Assembly (NCBI GenBank): GCA_901472455.1
Contig: LR590464.1
Location: 248,001-312,000 of the forward strand
Source of the DNA: Leclercia adecarboxylata
GTDB taxonomy: Bacteria > Pseudomonadota > Gammaproteobacteria > Enterobacterales > Enterobacteriaceae
DNA length: 64,000 bases
Direction: 5' to 3'
Shown: positions 43,800 to 54,067 of the stretch, piece by piece
Layout: every line of letters starts with the position of its first letter
Numbering within the stretch: the first letter of the stretch is position 1
Notes under the pieces: model-generated
The model's database searches: none
Told to the model about the DNA's origin: nothing
Seen by the model: the letters and a program-made list of their open reading frames with translations, nothing else
Translations under genes and position numbers: made by a program

Positions 43800-44806
43800 G
43801 CCAGCGTATTCTCCTCGATAAAGTGCTGTAACTCCGCAAGGGTTTTTGCCCGTCGATGGCGTTGGCCGCCAGCAGGCTGGCCCGGGCGCAGGCATGCGCC
43901 ATGCGGATGCTCTCTGCCAGCGACAGCGAGTCGTGGCAGCCATACAAAAAACCCCGCGCAGAAGGCATCCCCCGCGCCGACGCTGCCGACGATCTCCTCC
44001 TGACTCAGCCGCCACGAAGGGATCCAGCCTCCCTTCCTCGCCCGGCTCTTGTCCCCAGGCCCCTTCCGGGCAGTGGATCACCACCCGCGCCTTCACCCCG
44101 CCGCCAGCAGTTCTGCCGCCGCCGCGGCAATATTGGCGATCGCGGGCGCATCCCGGTCATCGCGCGTTGGCAGGCCGCTGAACTCGCCCCGCCTCCAGCT
44201 CGTTGATCACCAGATAATCGAGATGGCGCAGGGCAGGGAGCACCAGCGGCTGATAGCGCGGATCGCCCTTGCGCGACACGAGGTCGAGAGAAGTCTGGAA
44301 CCCCAGCTCGCGCATCTGCGCCAGCAAGCGCGCGCTGCGGGTGCCGTACTCCTCGTCCGGCTTATCCAGGCTGTCCAGCAGCAGGAGATAGGCCCAGATG
44401 GAAGATTTTCATGCTCTGATCGAGCCGGTCAAAGGCGGGCAGGTCCAGCAGCCGGTTGGCCCCCGGCGAGTGGAAAAAGGTGCGCTGGCCGCTGGGGTCG
44501 GTCATCACCTGTGACATGGAGGTGGGCGCAAACGTGGTGCGCTGCACCCGCTGGCGGTTGACGTGATACTGGTCGAGCATGGCGAGAATGTAATCCCCGT
44601 CGTGATCGTCTCCCACCAGCCCGACCGCCTGCAGCGGAGCCCGGCACGCATTTTCGCCAGGGTCAACAAAACGTTGAGCGGTGCCCCGCCAGTGGCGCGC
44701 TCGCTGTGGGTGATCTCCGCCAGCCAGCCGCGCTCGGGCCACTGCACAATCTGATGAACATGATCCACCAGCATGTTGCCCGCCGCGATAATCCCCCGGC
44801 GTTCCA

Positions 44807-44810
<4 letters not shown>
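43796..44810 (-). CDS. PfkB-family sugar kinase (frameshifted)
   Basis: Ribokinase-type carbohydrate kinase, about 335 residues. N-terminal motif A-A-G-N-M-L-V-D-H and the substrate-site T-G-G-A-P-L-N-V-L-L-T-L-A. The C-terminal PfkB signature V-G-S-V-G-A-G-D-A-F-C-A-G-F holds the catalytic Asp. At least five frame breaks (near 43845, 43950, 44090, 44185, 44405 and 44640) are bridged. ATG 44808-44810 overlaps the aldolase stop (ATGA); a second ATG follows immediately. It is the last gene of the sugar operon. It probably phosphorylates a ketose made by the isomerase; which ketose is not determinable from sequence. Confidence 0.82.
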
Positions 44811-45668
<858 letters not shown>

Positions 45669-45678
45669 GATTCACTCC

Positions 45679-46367
45679 TTACAGGCGAAACAGGCTGTAT
45701 TCATTGCACAGGACCAGCACGGCCGGTTCGTCTTCATCGATATTGTTATAGCGGGCGGTAGGGTGCAGGAAATGGTTGTCCGTCTCGTCGTCATTGACTG
45801 ACGAGACTTCGCCCACCAGCACATCACCAAAGCCCTTTTCACCCCAGAAGCTGTGGTATATGCCGGGCGGCAGGCAGATGCTCTCCCCCGGTGCGAGGCG
45901 GATATGGCTGCCCGCCACGTGGGTCTGCTGGCATCCATCAATGGCGACCTTGATATCGCCAGCCTCTTTCTGTTCATCCTCATCGGCATTCCAAAGCTCA
46001 ACAATCAGGTTCCCGCCGCCGCGGTTGATGATGTCTTCGCGTTTGCGCCAGTGAAAATGCAGCGGCGTCACCTGGCCCTCACGCACGTGCATGATCTTCT
46101 CGGCATAGCATTTGTTCCAGGGTTTGCCGCCGGGAGAGCCGTTGCGCAGGGCAAAGAGAGTTAAGCCCTGTGCCGCAAAGTTATCGCCGCCGAAGGCAGT
46201 CACATCCCAGCCGAGCCGCAGATCGAACACTTCTTGCCAGGCGTCGGGCGTCAAGCTGCTGCCAGCGGCCAGGCGGGGAAGCTGGCAAAGGGGGGTAAAT
46301 GCACATCGTGCATTGAGAAAAACTGTCGTGTGTGGCCAAGGATCTCGTTAATTTCGGAGCGTTTCAT
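45679..46367 (-). CDS. D-lyxose/sugar isomerase, cupin type (one frameshift)
   Basis: About 228 residues; resembles the D-lyxose ketol-isomerase family, whose E. coli O157:H7 member has been studied structurally. Start M-K-R-S-E-I-N-E-I-L-G-H-T-R-Q-F-F at 46367 with GGAGT upstream. A frame break near 46258 precedes L-T-P-D-A-W-Q-E-V-F-D-L. The cupin metal site is P-L-H-F-H-W-R-K-R-E-D-I (His, His, Glu) with a later G-I-Y-H-S-F-W histidine. Expected to interconvert D-lyxose and D-xylulose (and mannose/fructose). Same operon as the aldolase and kinase genes. Confidence 0.85.
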
Positions 46368-46394
46368 AATGACTCCTTGAGTGATGTGCAAATA

Positions 46395-46560
46395 TTACCC
46401 CTCACCCTAACCCTCTCCCCATAGGGGAGAGGGAATCTGAACATCCTCTCCCCCATACAAGAGAGGGAATCTGAACACCCTCCCCCCCATACGAGAGAGG
46501 GAATCTGAACACCCCTCTCCCCATACGAGAGAGGGCCGGGGTGAGGGGCATCAGGCCGCA
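46395..46560. repeat. Tandem array of four CTCTCCC palindromes
   Basis: Four units of about 35-38 bp: CTCTCCCCATA(C/G)(A/G)(G/A)GAGAGGG hairpins separated by AATCTGAACA(T/C)CC. The outer ends are CCTCACCCTAAC on the left and GGGGTGAGGGGCATCAGGCCGCAC on the right, which look like the two ends of one element whose middle has been multiplied. It lies in the operon between the binding-protein and isomerase genes. Confidence 0.85.
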
Positions 46561-46566
46561 CAAGGC

Positions 46567-47514
46567 TTACTTAACCGTCCAGCCTTTATAATTGCCGACG
46601 TTGCTCTTATCGATCATCGTCACCGGGATCAGCACAGGCTCTTTCGGCGCGGGTTTGCCCTGTAATATGTCATAGCCGATCTCAACCGCTTTCGCCGCCA
46701 TGACCTGCGGATCTTGCGCCGGGGTGGCGATAAACAGGGAGTTTTCGCGCTTTCAGCGCCTCTTCAGCATCCGGCGAACCATCGACGCCCACAATAAAGA
46801 ACTCATTACGTTGCGCCTGTTTTGCTGCCAGATCGGCACCGATCGCGGTCGGATCGTTGATGGCAAACACGCCGTCGATCTTCGGATTGGCGGCCAGCAG
46901 GGAGGGTCATCACCTCCAGCCCACCGTCACGGCTGCCTTTGGCGTTCTGGTTCCAGGAGAGCACTTTAATATCCGAGTGGCGCTTGAATTCAGTCTGGCA
47001 ACCTTCCACGCGGTTTTTGGACCGCAGAGACTGGCGGTCCGTTGATGATCACCACGTTGCCTTTGCCTTTCAGGCGGTCGGTGATCAGCTTACAGGCCAT
47101 CTCACCGGCCTGGGGTGTTGTTGGAGGTAATGGTCGCATCGGCACCCTCTGCCGCGACGTCAACCGCCACCACCACGATCCCGGCGTCTTTCGCGCGCTT
47201 CACCGCCGGGCCGATCCCTTTTGAATCCGCGGCGTTAAGAATGATCATATCGACCTTCGCGGCGATAAAGTTATCAATCTGAGAAACCTGCTGGCCGAGA
47301 TTCGTAGCCGCTGGACACCAGCGTCACTTTCACGTTATCCCCCCGCCAGTTTGCGCGCTTCCAGCTCCGCGCCTTTGGTGATCTGCACAAAGAACGGGTT
47401 GGCCAGATCGCCCACCGTCACGCCGATGGACTTCAGCTCTTTGGCCTGGACAAACGGACTTGCTGCAAGCAGTGCGCCAGCACAGAGCGCGGTAACTAAT
47501 GGCTTTAATCTCAT
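46567..47514 (-). CDS. Ribose-type periplasmic sugar-binding protein (frameshifted)
   Basis: RbsB/AlsB-family binding protein of the sugar locus, about 315 residues. M-R-L-K-P-L-V-T-A-L-C-A-G-A-L-L-A-A-S-P-F-V-Q-A is a signal peptide cut before K-E-L-K-S-I-G-V-T-V-G-D-L-A-N-P-F-F. Later blocks I-D-N-F-I-A-A-K, V-D-M-I-I-L-N-A-A, A-I-N-D-P-T-A-I-G-A-D-L-A and the C terminus N-Y-K-G-W-T-V-K are in scattered frames (breaks near 46745, 46902, 47022, 47113, 47306 and 47341). Separated from the permease gene by an ERIC and from the isomerase gene by a palindrome array. Ligand not known; D-lyxose or a related sugar is plausible. Confidence 0.85.
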
Positions 47515-47531
47515 GCTGTATTCCTCACGTA

Positions 47532-47660
47532 GGGTTTTCCCGTCATCCTTCTGGCCGCAGATGCGTTGGCTGCGCGCATTCACCCGAATCACTGACGACA
47601 GTCAGCGCATCGGGATTCATACACTTGCCGCCTTCCTGCGACCAGAATGATTCAGGGAAA
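47532..47660. repeat. ERIC element (copy 3), standard length
   Basis: GCCGCAGATGCGTTGGCTGC, then CATTCACCCGAATCACTGAC, the core palindrome GACAGTCAG and CATCGGGATTCATACACTTG, then CCGCCTTCCTGCGACCAGAA. About 125 bp without the insert of copies 1 and 2. Located between the permease and binding-protein genes of one operon. Confidence 0.85.
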
Positions 47661-47668
47661 TATTGTTG

Positions 47669-48667
47669 TTATGCACTTTGATGGTGTCGGGTACGGTATT
47701 TGTCGATCAGCACCGCAATGATGATCACCGCCCCTTTGATCACCAGTTGCCAGAAATAGGAGACGCCCATCAGCGTCATGCCGTTTGTTAAGGGTGGCGA
47801 TAATCAGCGCGCCCACCAGCGTGCCGGTGATGGTGCCGATCCCGCCGACAAAGCTGGTGCCGCCGAGGATCACCGCCGCGATGGCGTCCAGCTCATAGCC
47901 GGTGCCGAGGTTGCCGTTGGCGCTGTACAGCCGCGAGGCGCTCATCACCCCGCCGAGGCCCGAGAGCAGGCCGCTCATGCCGTAGACAAACAGCAGCACC
48001 AGCCAGACCTTGATGCCCGTTAAGCGCGCGGCCTGCATGTTGCCGCCTACCGCGTAGATATGAACCCCGAGCGTGGTGCGGCGCAGGATGAACCAGCAGA
48101 CCGCGATCACCGCGAGGGCAATCACCACCAGCCATGGCACCGGCCCGAGATAGTTATTGCCGATCCATTCAAAACTGATGCTGGAGTTGATCACCGTGGT
48201 GCCGTCGGCCAGCAGATATGCCGCGCCGCGCAGCGCCGTATAGGTGCCGAGCGTGACGATAAAGGGCGGTAGCCCGGCAAAGGCCACCAGCGCCCCGTTA
48301 AAAGTGCCGAGCACCAGCCCGAGCATCAACGCTGCTGGCACCGAGAGCATGGACAACTCCGGCATCAGCGAGACCACCATCGCCGCCACCGCGGTGGTGC
48401 CCAGAATCGAGCCGACCGAGAGGTCGATGCCGCCGGTCAAAATAATGAAGGTCATTCCCGCCGCCAGCACGATGTTGATCGACGCCTGGCGGGTAATGTT
48501 CAGCAGGTTGCTTTCGGTAAAGAAGTTTGGCGCGATAAAGCCAAATACCGCGACAATCAGGATCAATATCGGCAGGATACCGATGGTTTGCATCAGATCG
48601 CCCATCAGCATTTTTTTTTGCGGAGGCCGCTTTGGGCCACCTGTTGCGGAGTGTTTGGTTGCGTCAT
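47669..48667 (-). CDS. Ribose-type ABC transporter permease (frameshifted)
   Basis: RbsC-family inner-membrane permease, about 330 residues with 8-10 segments. M-T-Q-P-N-T-P-Q-Q-V-A-Q-S-G-L-R-K-K at 48667; an extra A/T at 48610-48618 hides the link to M-L-M-G-D-L-M-Q-T. Family blocks G-G-I-D-L-S-V-G-S-I-L, L-G-T-Y-T-A-L-R-G and L-D-A-I-A-A-V-I-L-G-G-T-S-F-V-G-G are clear. A break near 47790 precedes T-N-G-M-T-L-M-G-V-S-Y-F-W-Q and the C terminus H-H-Q-S-A. The start is two bases after the ATPase stop. Confidence 0.9.
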
Positions 48668-48669
48668 GG

Positions 48670-50188
48670 TTATACCGCCCGATGATGAGAGTCGTTAACG
48701 CCGGTCGCCAGCGTCATGATGTTTTCTTGTGTGATATCGGCCCGATGGAGTTCACCGGCAATGCTCCCTTCGCGCATGACATACACGCGATCGCTCATGC
48801 CGACCACTTCCGGCAGTTCGCTGGAGATCATCAGGATCGCCACCCCTTTGCGCGCCATCTGGTTCATGATCCGGTAGATCTCGCTTTTGGCACCCACGTC
48901 CACGCCGCGGGTCGGCTCGTCGAGGATCAGAATGCGTGGGCTGATGGCCACCCAGCGGGAGATGAGCAGCTTTTGCTGGTTGCCGCCGGAGAGACCGCCC
49001 GCCCGCACCTGGGAATGCGGGACGCGAATATTGAGCAGGGCGATGGCGTCATCGGAGATGGACTGCGCTTTTTTACGGTTCAGCATGCCGAAGGTGGCGT
49101 CGCGTTCCAGCGTCGCCATGGTGATGTTCTCCTGTGCCGCCAGTTCCAGAAACAGCCCCTGCTCCTTGCGGTTCTCGGTTAAGAAGCCAATCCCGTGATC
49201 GATGGCGGCGCGCGGGGAGTGGATCACCACCGGCTCGCCATCCACTTCAATCATTCCGCCCGTGGCCTTGCGCACACCGAAAATCAGCTGCGCCAGTTCG
49301 GAACGTCCGGCCACCCCACCAGCCCGGCAAGGCCGACGATTTCGCCGGAACGCACCTGCAGGCTACAGGGCTGCACTTTGCCGCCGTCGGTCAGGTGGTG
49401 AACGTTCAGGCGCGGGCTGCCGAGCGGGATATCGCGCTCTTTGTTGAACAGATCGCTCAGCGGCCGCCCGACCATCATCCGCACCAGTTCAGAGGCGTTG
49501 AGCTTGTCGCGGGTCAGACTGCCGACGTATTGCCCGTCGCGCAGCACGCTAACCCGGTCGGATAACTCATAGACTTCGGCCATGCGGTGGCTGATATAGA
49601 TGATCGCCATCCCTTCGTCGCGCAGGCGCAAAATCAGCTCGAACAGACGGTGGGTCTCGCGTGAGGAGAGGGCGGCGGTGGGTTCATCCATCACCAGAAT
49701 GCGGCTGTTGCGGTGCAGCGCGCGGGCCAATTTCCACCTGCTGCTGCTCGGCGATGGTCAGCTTCATCACCAGGTCGGTGGCTTTGAAATGCGCGCCAAG
49801 ACGATCGATTACCGCCTGAGCCTGGGCGGCCATCTCTTTGCGCTGCACCAGCCCGCCGCGTGACAGCTCGCTGCCGAGGAAAATGTTCTCTGCCACGGTG
49901 AGGTTAGGGGCGAGCTGCATTTCCTGATAGATCAGGGTGATACCAGCCGCCAGGGCATCTTTCGGGCCTTTGATGTTAAATGGCTTGCCGTCGATCAGGA
50001 TCTCGCCGCTGGTGGCGATGTAGGCCCCGGCGAGGATCTTCATCAGCGTGCTTTTTCCGGCGCCATTTTCGCCCATTAAGGCGTGGATCTCGCCCGGGGT
50101 AGACCGTCAGATCCACACCCTTCAGCGCGTGAAAGCTGCCAAAGGTTTTGGCAATGTTGCGCATCTCTAAAACCGGGGTTCTGCTCAT
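48670..50188 (-). CDS. Ribose-type ABC transporter ATPase, two-domain (frameshifted)
   Basis: RbsA/AlsA-family protein with two fused nucleotide-binding domains, about 500 residues. First domain: [13 protein letters not shown] Walker A and [10 protein letters not shown] Walker B. Second domain: the degenerate P-loop region G-L-V-G-A-G-R-S-E-L, then L-S-G-G-N-Q-Q-K and [13 protein letters not shown]. Breaks near 50100, 49733 and 49315. First gene of the operon, so the promoter must lie in 50189-50660, shared with the divergent histidine kinase gene. Confidence 0.9.
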
Positions 50189-50326
50189 GGCGGATCTCCT
50201 GTGACGTTCGATATCCGCACTTCATCACATCCCGGTAAATGCAAAATGTCAGAAGTCGTTCATATTTGTCATAGTTATGAATAGTTAATGTGGATCACAG
50301 TTACGCTACTGAATCGCTTTCTCCCC
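50189..50326 (-). promoter_or_regulatory. Unique part of the sugar operon/kinase control region
   Basis: About 140 bp between the ATPase start and the palindrome array, AT-rich around 50255-50300 (TTCATATTTGTCATAGTTATGAATAG, with a short dyad). The only non-repetitive DNA where the operon promoter and response-regulator sites can sit. No specific box was recognised. Confidence 0.5.
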
Positions 50327-50625
50327 TCACCCCGGCCCTCTCCCCAAAGGGGAGAGGGAGTAACAGTACCCTTTCCCTTTGGGGAAAGGGTGTACGGTCC
50401 CCTCTGGCCTTTGGGAAAAGGGGGGCTGTTCCCTTTCTTCTTTGAGGAAGGGTGTAACTGTTCACGCTCTCCTTTGTGGAAAGGGGATGACTGTTCTCTC
50501 TCTCCTTTGGGGAAAGGGGGTGACTGTTCCCTATCTCCTTTGTGGAAGGGGTTAACTGTTCCCTGTTCCCTTTGGCGGGGAGTCACTGTTCCCTCTCCCC
50601 TTTGGGGAGAGGGTTAGGGTGAGGG
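50327..50625. repeat. Tandem array of about eight degenerate CTCTCCC palindromes
   Basis: Units of about 36-40 bp: a C-rich/G-rich hairpin (for example CCTTTCCCTTTGGGGAAAGG, CTCTCCTTTGTGGAAAGGGG, CTCTCCCCTTTGGGGAGAGG) followed by a linker of the type GTGACTGTTCCC. The array starts with CCCCTCACCCCGGCCCTCTC and ends with GAGAGGGTTAGGGTGAGGGG, the two ends of one element. Not a CRISPR: linkers are near-identical and the hairpins vary. Confidence 0.9.
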
Positions 50626-50659
50626 GTAAGAGCCTCAAACCGCACAGGAGCTGACATAA

Positions 50660-52952
50660 ATGCCCTCACGCCGTCCCCCCTTCTTCGCCAGTGCACGTGG
50701 TCGCCTGCTGATCTTTAATCTACTGGTAGTAGCGGTAACCTTAATGGTCAGCGGCGTGGCGGTGCTGGGCTTCCGCCATGCCAGCCATATCCAGGAGCAG
50801 GTACAGCGTCAGACGCTGGACGACATGACCGGCAGCATGAACCTGGCTCGTGAAACCGCCAACGTGGCGACGGCGGCAGTCAGGCTATCCCAGGTGGTAG
50901 GGGCGCTGGAGTATAAAGACGAAGCCAACCGCCTGAAACAGACCCAGACGGCACTGGTTCACGCGCTGGAGCAGTTGGCCGATGCGCCACTGGCGCAGCA
51001 GGAGCCAGCCCTGGTGAAGCGGATCATCCAGCGCAGCAATGCGTTACAGCAAAGCGTGACCGGCATGCTGGAGCGCGGGCAGCGACGCCACCTGGAGCGT
51101 AACGCCCTCCTCAGTTCGCTCTACCAGAGCCAGAGCTATCTTCGCCATCTGCAGGACATTAACCGTCGCTACGCCAGTAACCTGCCCGACGCCCGGCTGC
51201 TCAGTGAGATGGACCGGCTGATTGCCGCCGCCATCGAAACCCCCTCGCCGCGCGCGACTATTCAGCAGTTGGATACGGTAACGGCGATGCTGCCCCGCCA
51301 GGCCATACAGCCTGCGGTGAGCTTCGTGCTGCCCGATTTCAACGCCGAGCTGAACAAGCTCGGCCCACTCTCCGGGCAGCTGGAAGAGAGCGATCTGGCG
51401 ATCAGCTGGTATATGTTCCACATCAAGGCGCTGGTGGCGATCTTAAACAGCGATATCAATCAGTATGTGGAGCAGGTGGCGCAGGCCTCCCGGCAGCGCA
51501 CCGCCGAGAGCCATCAGGAGCTGCGCTCGATCAGCGTCTTTATCACGGTATCTGCCGTGCTGGCGCTGATCATCACCGCCTTTGCCTGCTGGTATATCTA
51601 CCGTAACCTGGGTACCAACCTGACCGCCATCTCCCGGGGCGATGTCGCGGGCTGGCCCACGGCGAACAGGATGTCTCGGTGCCTGCGCTACAACGCCGGG
51701 ATGAGTTGGGCGAACTGGCCCGGGCATTTAACGTCTTTGCCCGTAATACCGCCTCGCTGGAGCACACCACCCGGCCTGCTAAAAGAAAAAACCTCGCAGA
51801 TGGAGGTGGATCGCCTCGAACGTCAGGGGCTGGAAGAAGCGCTGCTGCACAGCCAGAAGATGAAGGCCGTCGGGCAGTTGACGGGCGGGCTGGCGCATGA
51901 TTTCAACAACCTGCTGGCGGTGATCATCGGTAGGCCTGGAGCTGGCCCGATCCCCATTCGCCGGATGCCCCGCGCGCATCGGCCGCGCGCTGAAGGCCGC
52001 CGAACGCGGAGCGCTGTTGACCCCAGCGTCTGCTGGCGTTTTCCCGCAAGCAGTCCCTGAACCCGCCACGCGGTGGAGATGAAGCCCCTGCTGGAAAACC
52101 TGGCCGAGTTGATGCGCCACTCCCCTGCCTGCAACGATTGTGCTGGATATCGAAGCGCAAACCCCGGCATGGTCCGCGTGGATTGGACGTCAGCCAGCTG
52201 GAAAACGCCATCATTAACCTGGTCATGAACGCCCGCGATGCAATGGAAGGGCAAAGTGGGACGATCAAAATCCGCACCTGGAACCAGCGCGTGACCCGCA
52301 GCGACGGGCGCAGGCAGGACATGGTGGCACTGGAGGTGATCGACCACGGCAGCGGGATGTCGCAGGAGATAAAGTCCCGTGTCTTTGAGCCGTTCTTCAC
52401 TACCAAACAGACCGGGAGCGGCAGCGGGCTGGGGCTGTCGATGGTCTACGGCTTTGTGCGCCAGTCCGGCGGGCGGGTGGAGATCGAAAGCGCGCCGGGC
52501 AGGGCACCACCGTGCGGCTGCATCTGCCGCGCGCCACCCTACAGGCGTTACCCGCGCCGGAAGCAGGGGCAACCATCGCCTTGCCGCCAGGCGACCGTTG
52601 GTGCTGGTGCTGGATGATCAACCCGACGTCCGTCAGACGCTGTGCGAACAGCTGCACCAGTTGGGCTACCTGACGCTGGAGGCCGAGACCGGCGAGCAGG
52701 CGCTGCAGATGCTGAATGCCTCTGCGGATATTGAGATGTTTATCAGCGATTTAATGCTGCCCGGCAATCTGAGCGGCGCCGAGGTGATTCAGCATGTACG
52801 CCAGCATTTCCCGCATCTGCCGGTGCTGCTCATCAGCGGTCAGGATCTGCGTCCTGCGCATAACCCGCAACTGCCGGACGTGGGCGCTGTTACGTAAACC
52901 CTTTACCCGTGAGCAGCTGGCGCAGGCGCTGCAAAAAGCGGCCAGAATTTGA
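50660..52952 (+). CDS. Hybrid sensor histidine kinase, TorS-like (frameshifted)
   Basis: About 760 residues. First membrane helix [14 protein letters not shown] near residue 20, a helical periplasmic domain of about 260 residues, second helix [15 protein letters not shown] near residue 300, HAMP, then the phospho-acceptor helix ([16 protein letters not shown]). ATPase motifs: [24 protein letters not shown] and [11 protein letters not shown]-terminal receiver has [19 protein letters not shown] and R-K-P-F. Breaks near 51645, 51775, 51935, 52015, 52130, 52170, 52500, 52595 and 52890. No HPt domain, unlike TorS. Probably paired with the response regulator at 43068. Confidence 0.83.
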
Positions 52953-53024
52953 GATTCCTCCGCTACTCGCGCTAACTGCCGTTCATTACCGTAAAGCCAG
53001 CTCAACCGCTGTGAGACTGGCTTT

Positions 53025-53346
53025 ATGAAACGTTACTCCACCGCTCTGTTATTTGGTTTGCTCTCTTTAACCAGCCAGCTGGCGCATGCCGACATCGTAG
53101 ATGAGGCGATTGGCAATATTCAGCAGGCGATCAACGACGCTTATAATCCTAACAGCAGCCGCAACCAATGATGACGATGACCGATACGATCAGCGGCGTC
53201 AAAGCGACAGCCGACAGTATGACGATCGCCGCAGACAGCTTGAGGACCGGCGTCAGCGTCTGGATGAGCGGCAGCGCCAGTTGGATGAAGACCGGCGTCG
53301 GCTGGAAGATGACGAACGGCGGTTAGAGGATGATTACGATCGTTAA
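53025..53346 (+). CDS. yjdP: YjdP, small secreted coiled-coil protein (one frameshift)
   Basis: About 106 residues. Signal peptide M-K-R-Y-S-T-A-L-L-F-G-L-L-S-L ... A-H-A, then D-I-V-D-E-A-I-G-N-I-Q-Q-A-I-N-D-A-Y-N-P, as in E. coli YjdP. An extra C near 53168 breaks the frame. The second half is a highly charged R/D/Q repeat (D-D-R-R-R-Q-L-E-D-R-R-Q-R-L-D-E-R-Q-R-Q-L) that must form a coiled coil. Function unknown. Encoded convergent to phnP, as in E. coli, but here 720 bp of repeats separate them. Confidence 0.85.
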
Positions 53347-53377
53347 GTATGTGTGGCCTGATGCCCCTGACTCCGGC

Positions 53378-53525
53378 CCTCTCCCGCAGGGCTGAGGGCT
53401 CCCCACAAAAAATAGGCTCGGTCGGCCCCCTCTCCTGATACTGGCACGGTCAGCTCCCGCTTCTGATACTGGCACGGTCGGCTCCCTCTCCCCTTTGGGG
53501 AGAGGGTTGGGGTGAGGGGAACATG
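53378..53525. repeat. Degraded CTCTCCC palindrome cluster
   Basis: Begins TGTGTGGCCTGATGCCCCTG with CCCTCTCCCGCAGGG, then two short duplicated linkers (GATACTGGCACGGTC twice, with CGGCTCCCTCTCCC), ending CCCTTTGGGGAGAGGGTTGG. Part of a 720-bp repeat-only gap between yjdP and phnP. Confidence 0.75.
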
Positions 53526-53700
53526 CGGCTCAGGTGGTGGTTCCGTTCACCTTAGGTTCTGCACTTCTCTGCCAGCTGCTTCACCGTGAATGTGGCTCCC
53601 TCTCCACTTTGTGGAAGGGGTTGGATTGAGGGATCCCCATAAAAAATGGGCACGGTCGGCTCCCTCTCCCCTTTGAGGAGAGGGTTGGGGTGAGGGGAAC
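53515..53700. repeat. Long dispersed repeat, truncated copy C, plus palindromes
   Basis: 53520-53600 (ACATGCGGCTCAGGTGGTGG, TTCCGTTCACCTTAGGTTCT, CTTCTCTGCCAGCTGC) repeats the first 80 bp or so of copy B and then breaks off into another CTCTCC palindrome (53602-53635). A further palindrome at 53660-53695 leads directly into copy B. Confidence 0.8.
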
Positions 53701-54055
53701 ATGCGGCTCAGGTGGCGGTTCCGTTCACCTTAGGTTCTGTACTTCTCTGCCAGCCGCGTCACCCGTGAACGTGTGAAGGGGCTCGCCGCCGCCCCCTTCA
53801 CAATCCCGGCTCCCGGCAAAGAAAATCGCCGCGTCGCGGTTCACTCAGCTTATTCCTCCAGGCTTTCGGGTCGGGCACCAGCCTGCATCCCTGCAGGCTA
53901 TGCCCTCTCGGCGCGTCCCTGCGCCTCGCCCCGGCCTTCCGGAAACGCTTCGTCGATTTTCAGCCGGACAAGGGAGTCGCTGTAAGTCCTTTAAAATATT
54001 GTGATTATTTCATTGCTGTAAGGGAAAATTACTGGGGATCCCTCAGTCCGCAGGG
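53695..54055. repeat. Long dispersed repeat, copy B (about 350 bp)
   Basis: Second full copy of the element at 10437-10800, with mostly scattered base changes and a different 3' stretch around 53990-54030 before the common ACTGGGGATCCCTC end. Contains the counterpart of the copy A open frame at 53773-53985. Ends 12 bp before the phnP stop. Confidence 0.85.
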
Positions 54056-54067
54056 AGAGGGAAAAAG

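Noticed and set aside
50327..50625. CRISPR array
   Set aside because: The linkers are near-identical rather than unique, hairpins vary between units, and no cas gene is present. The same palindrome is scattered singly between many genes.
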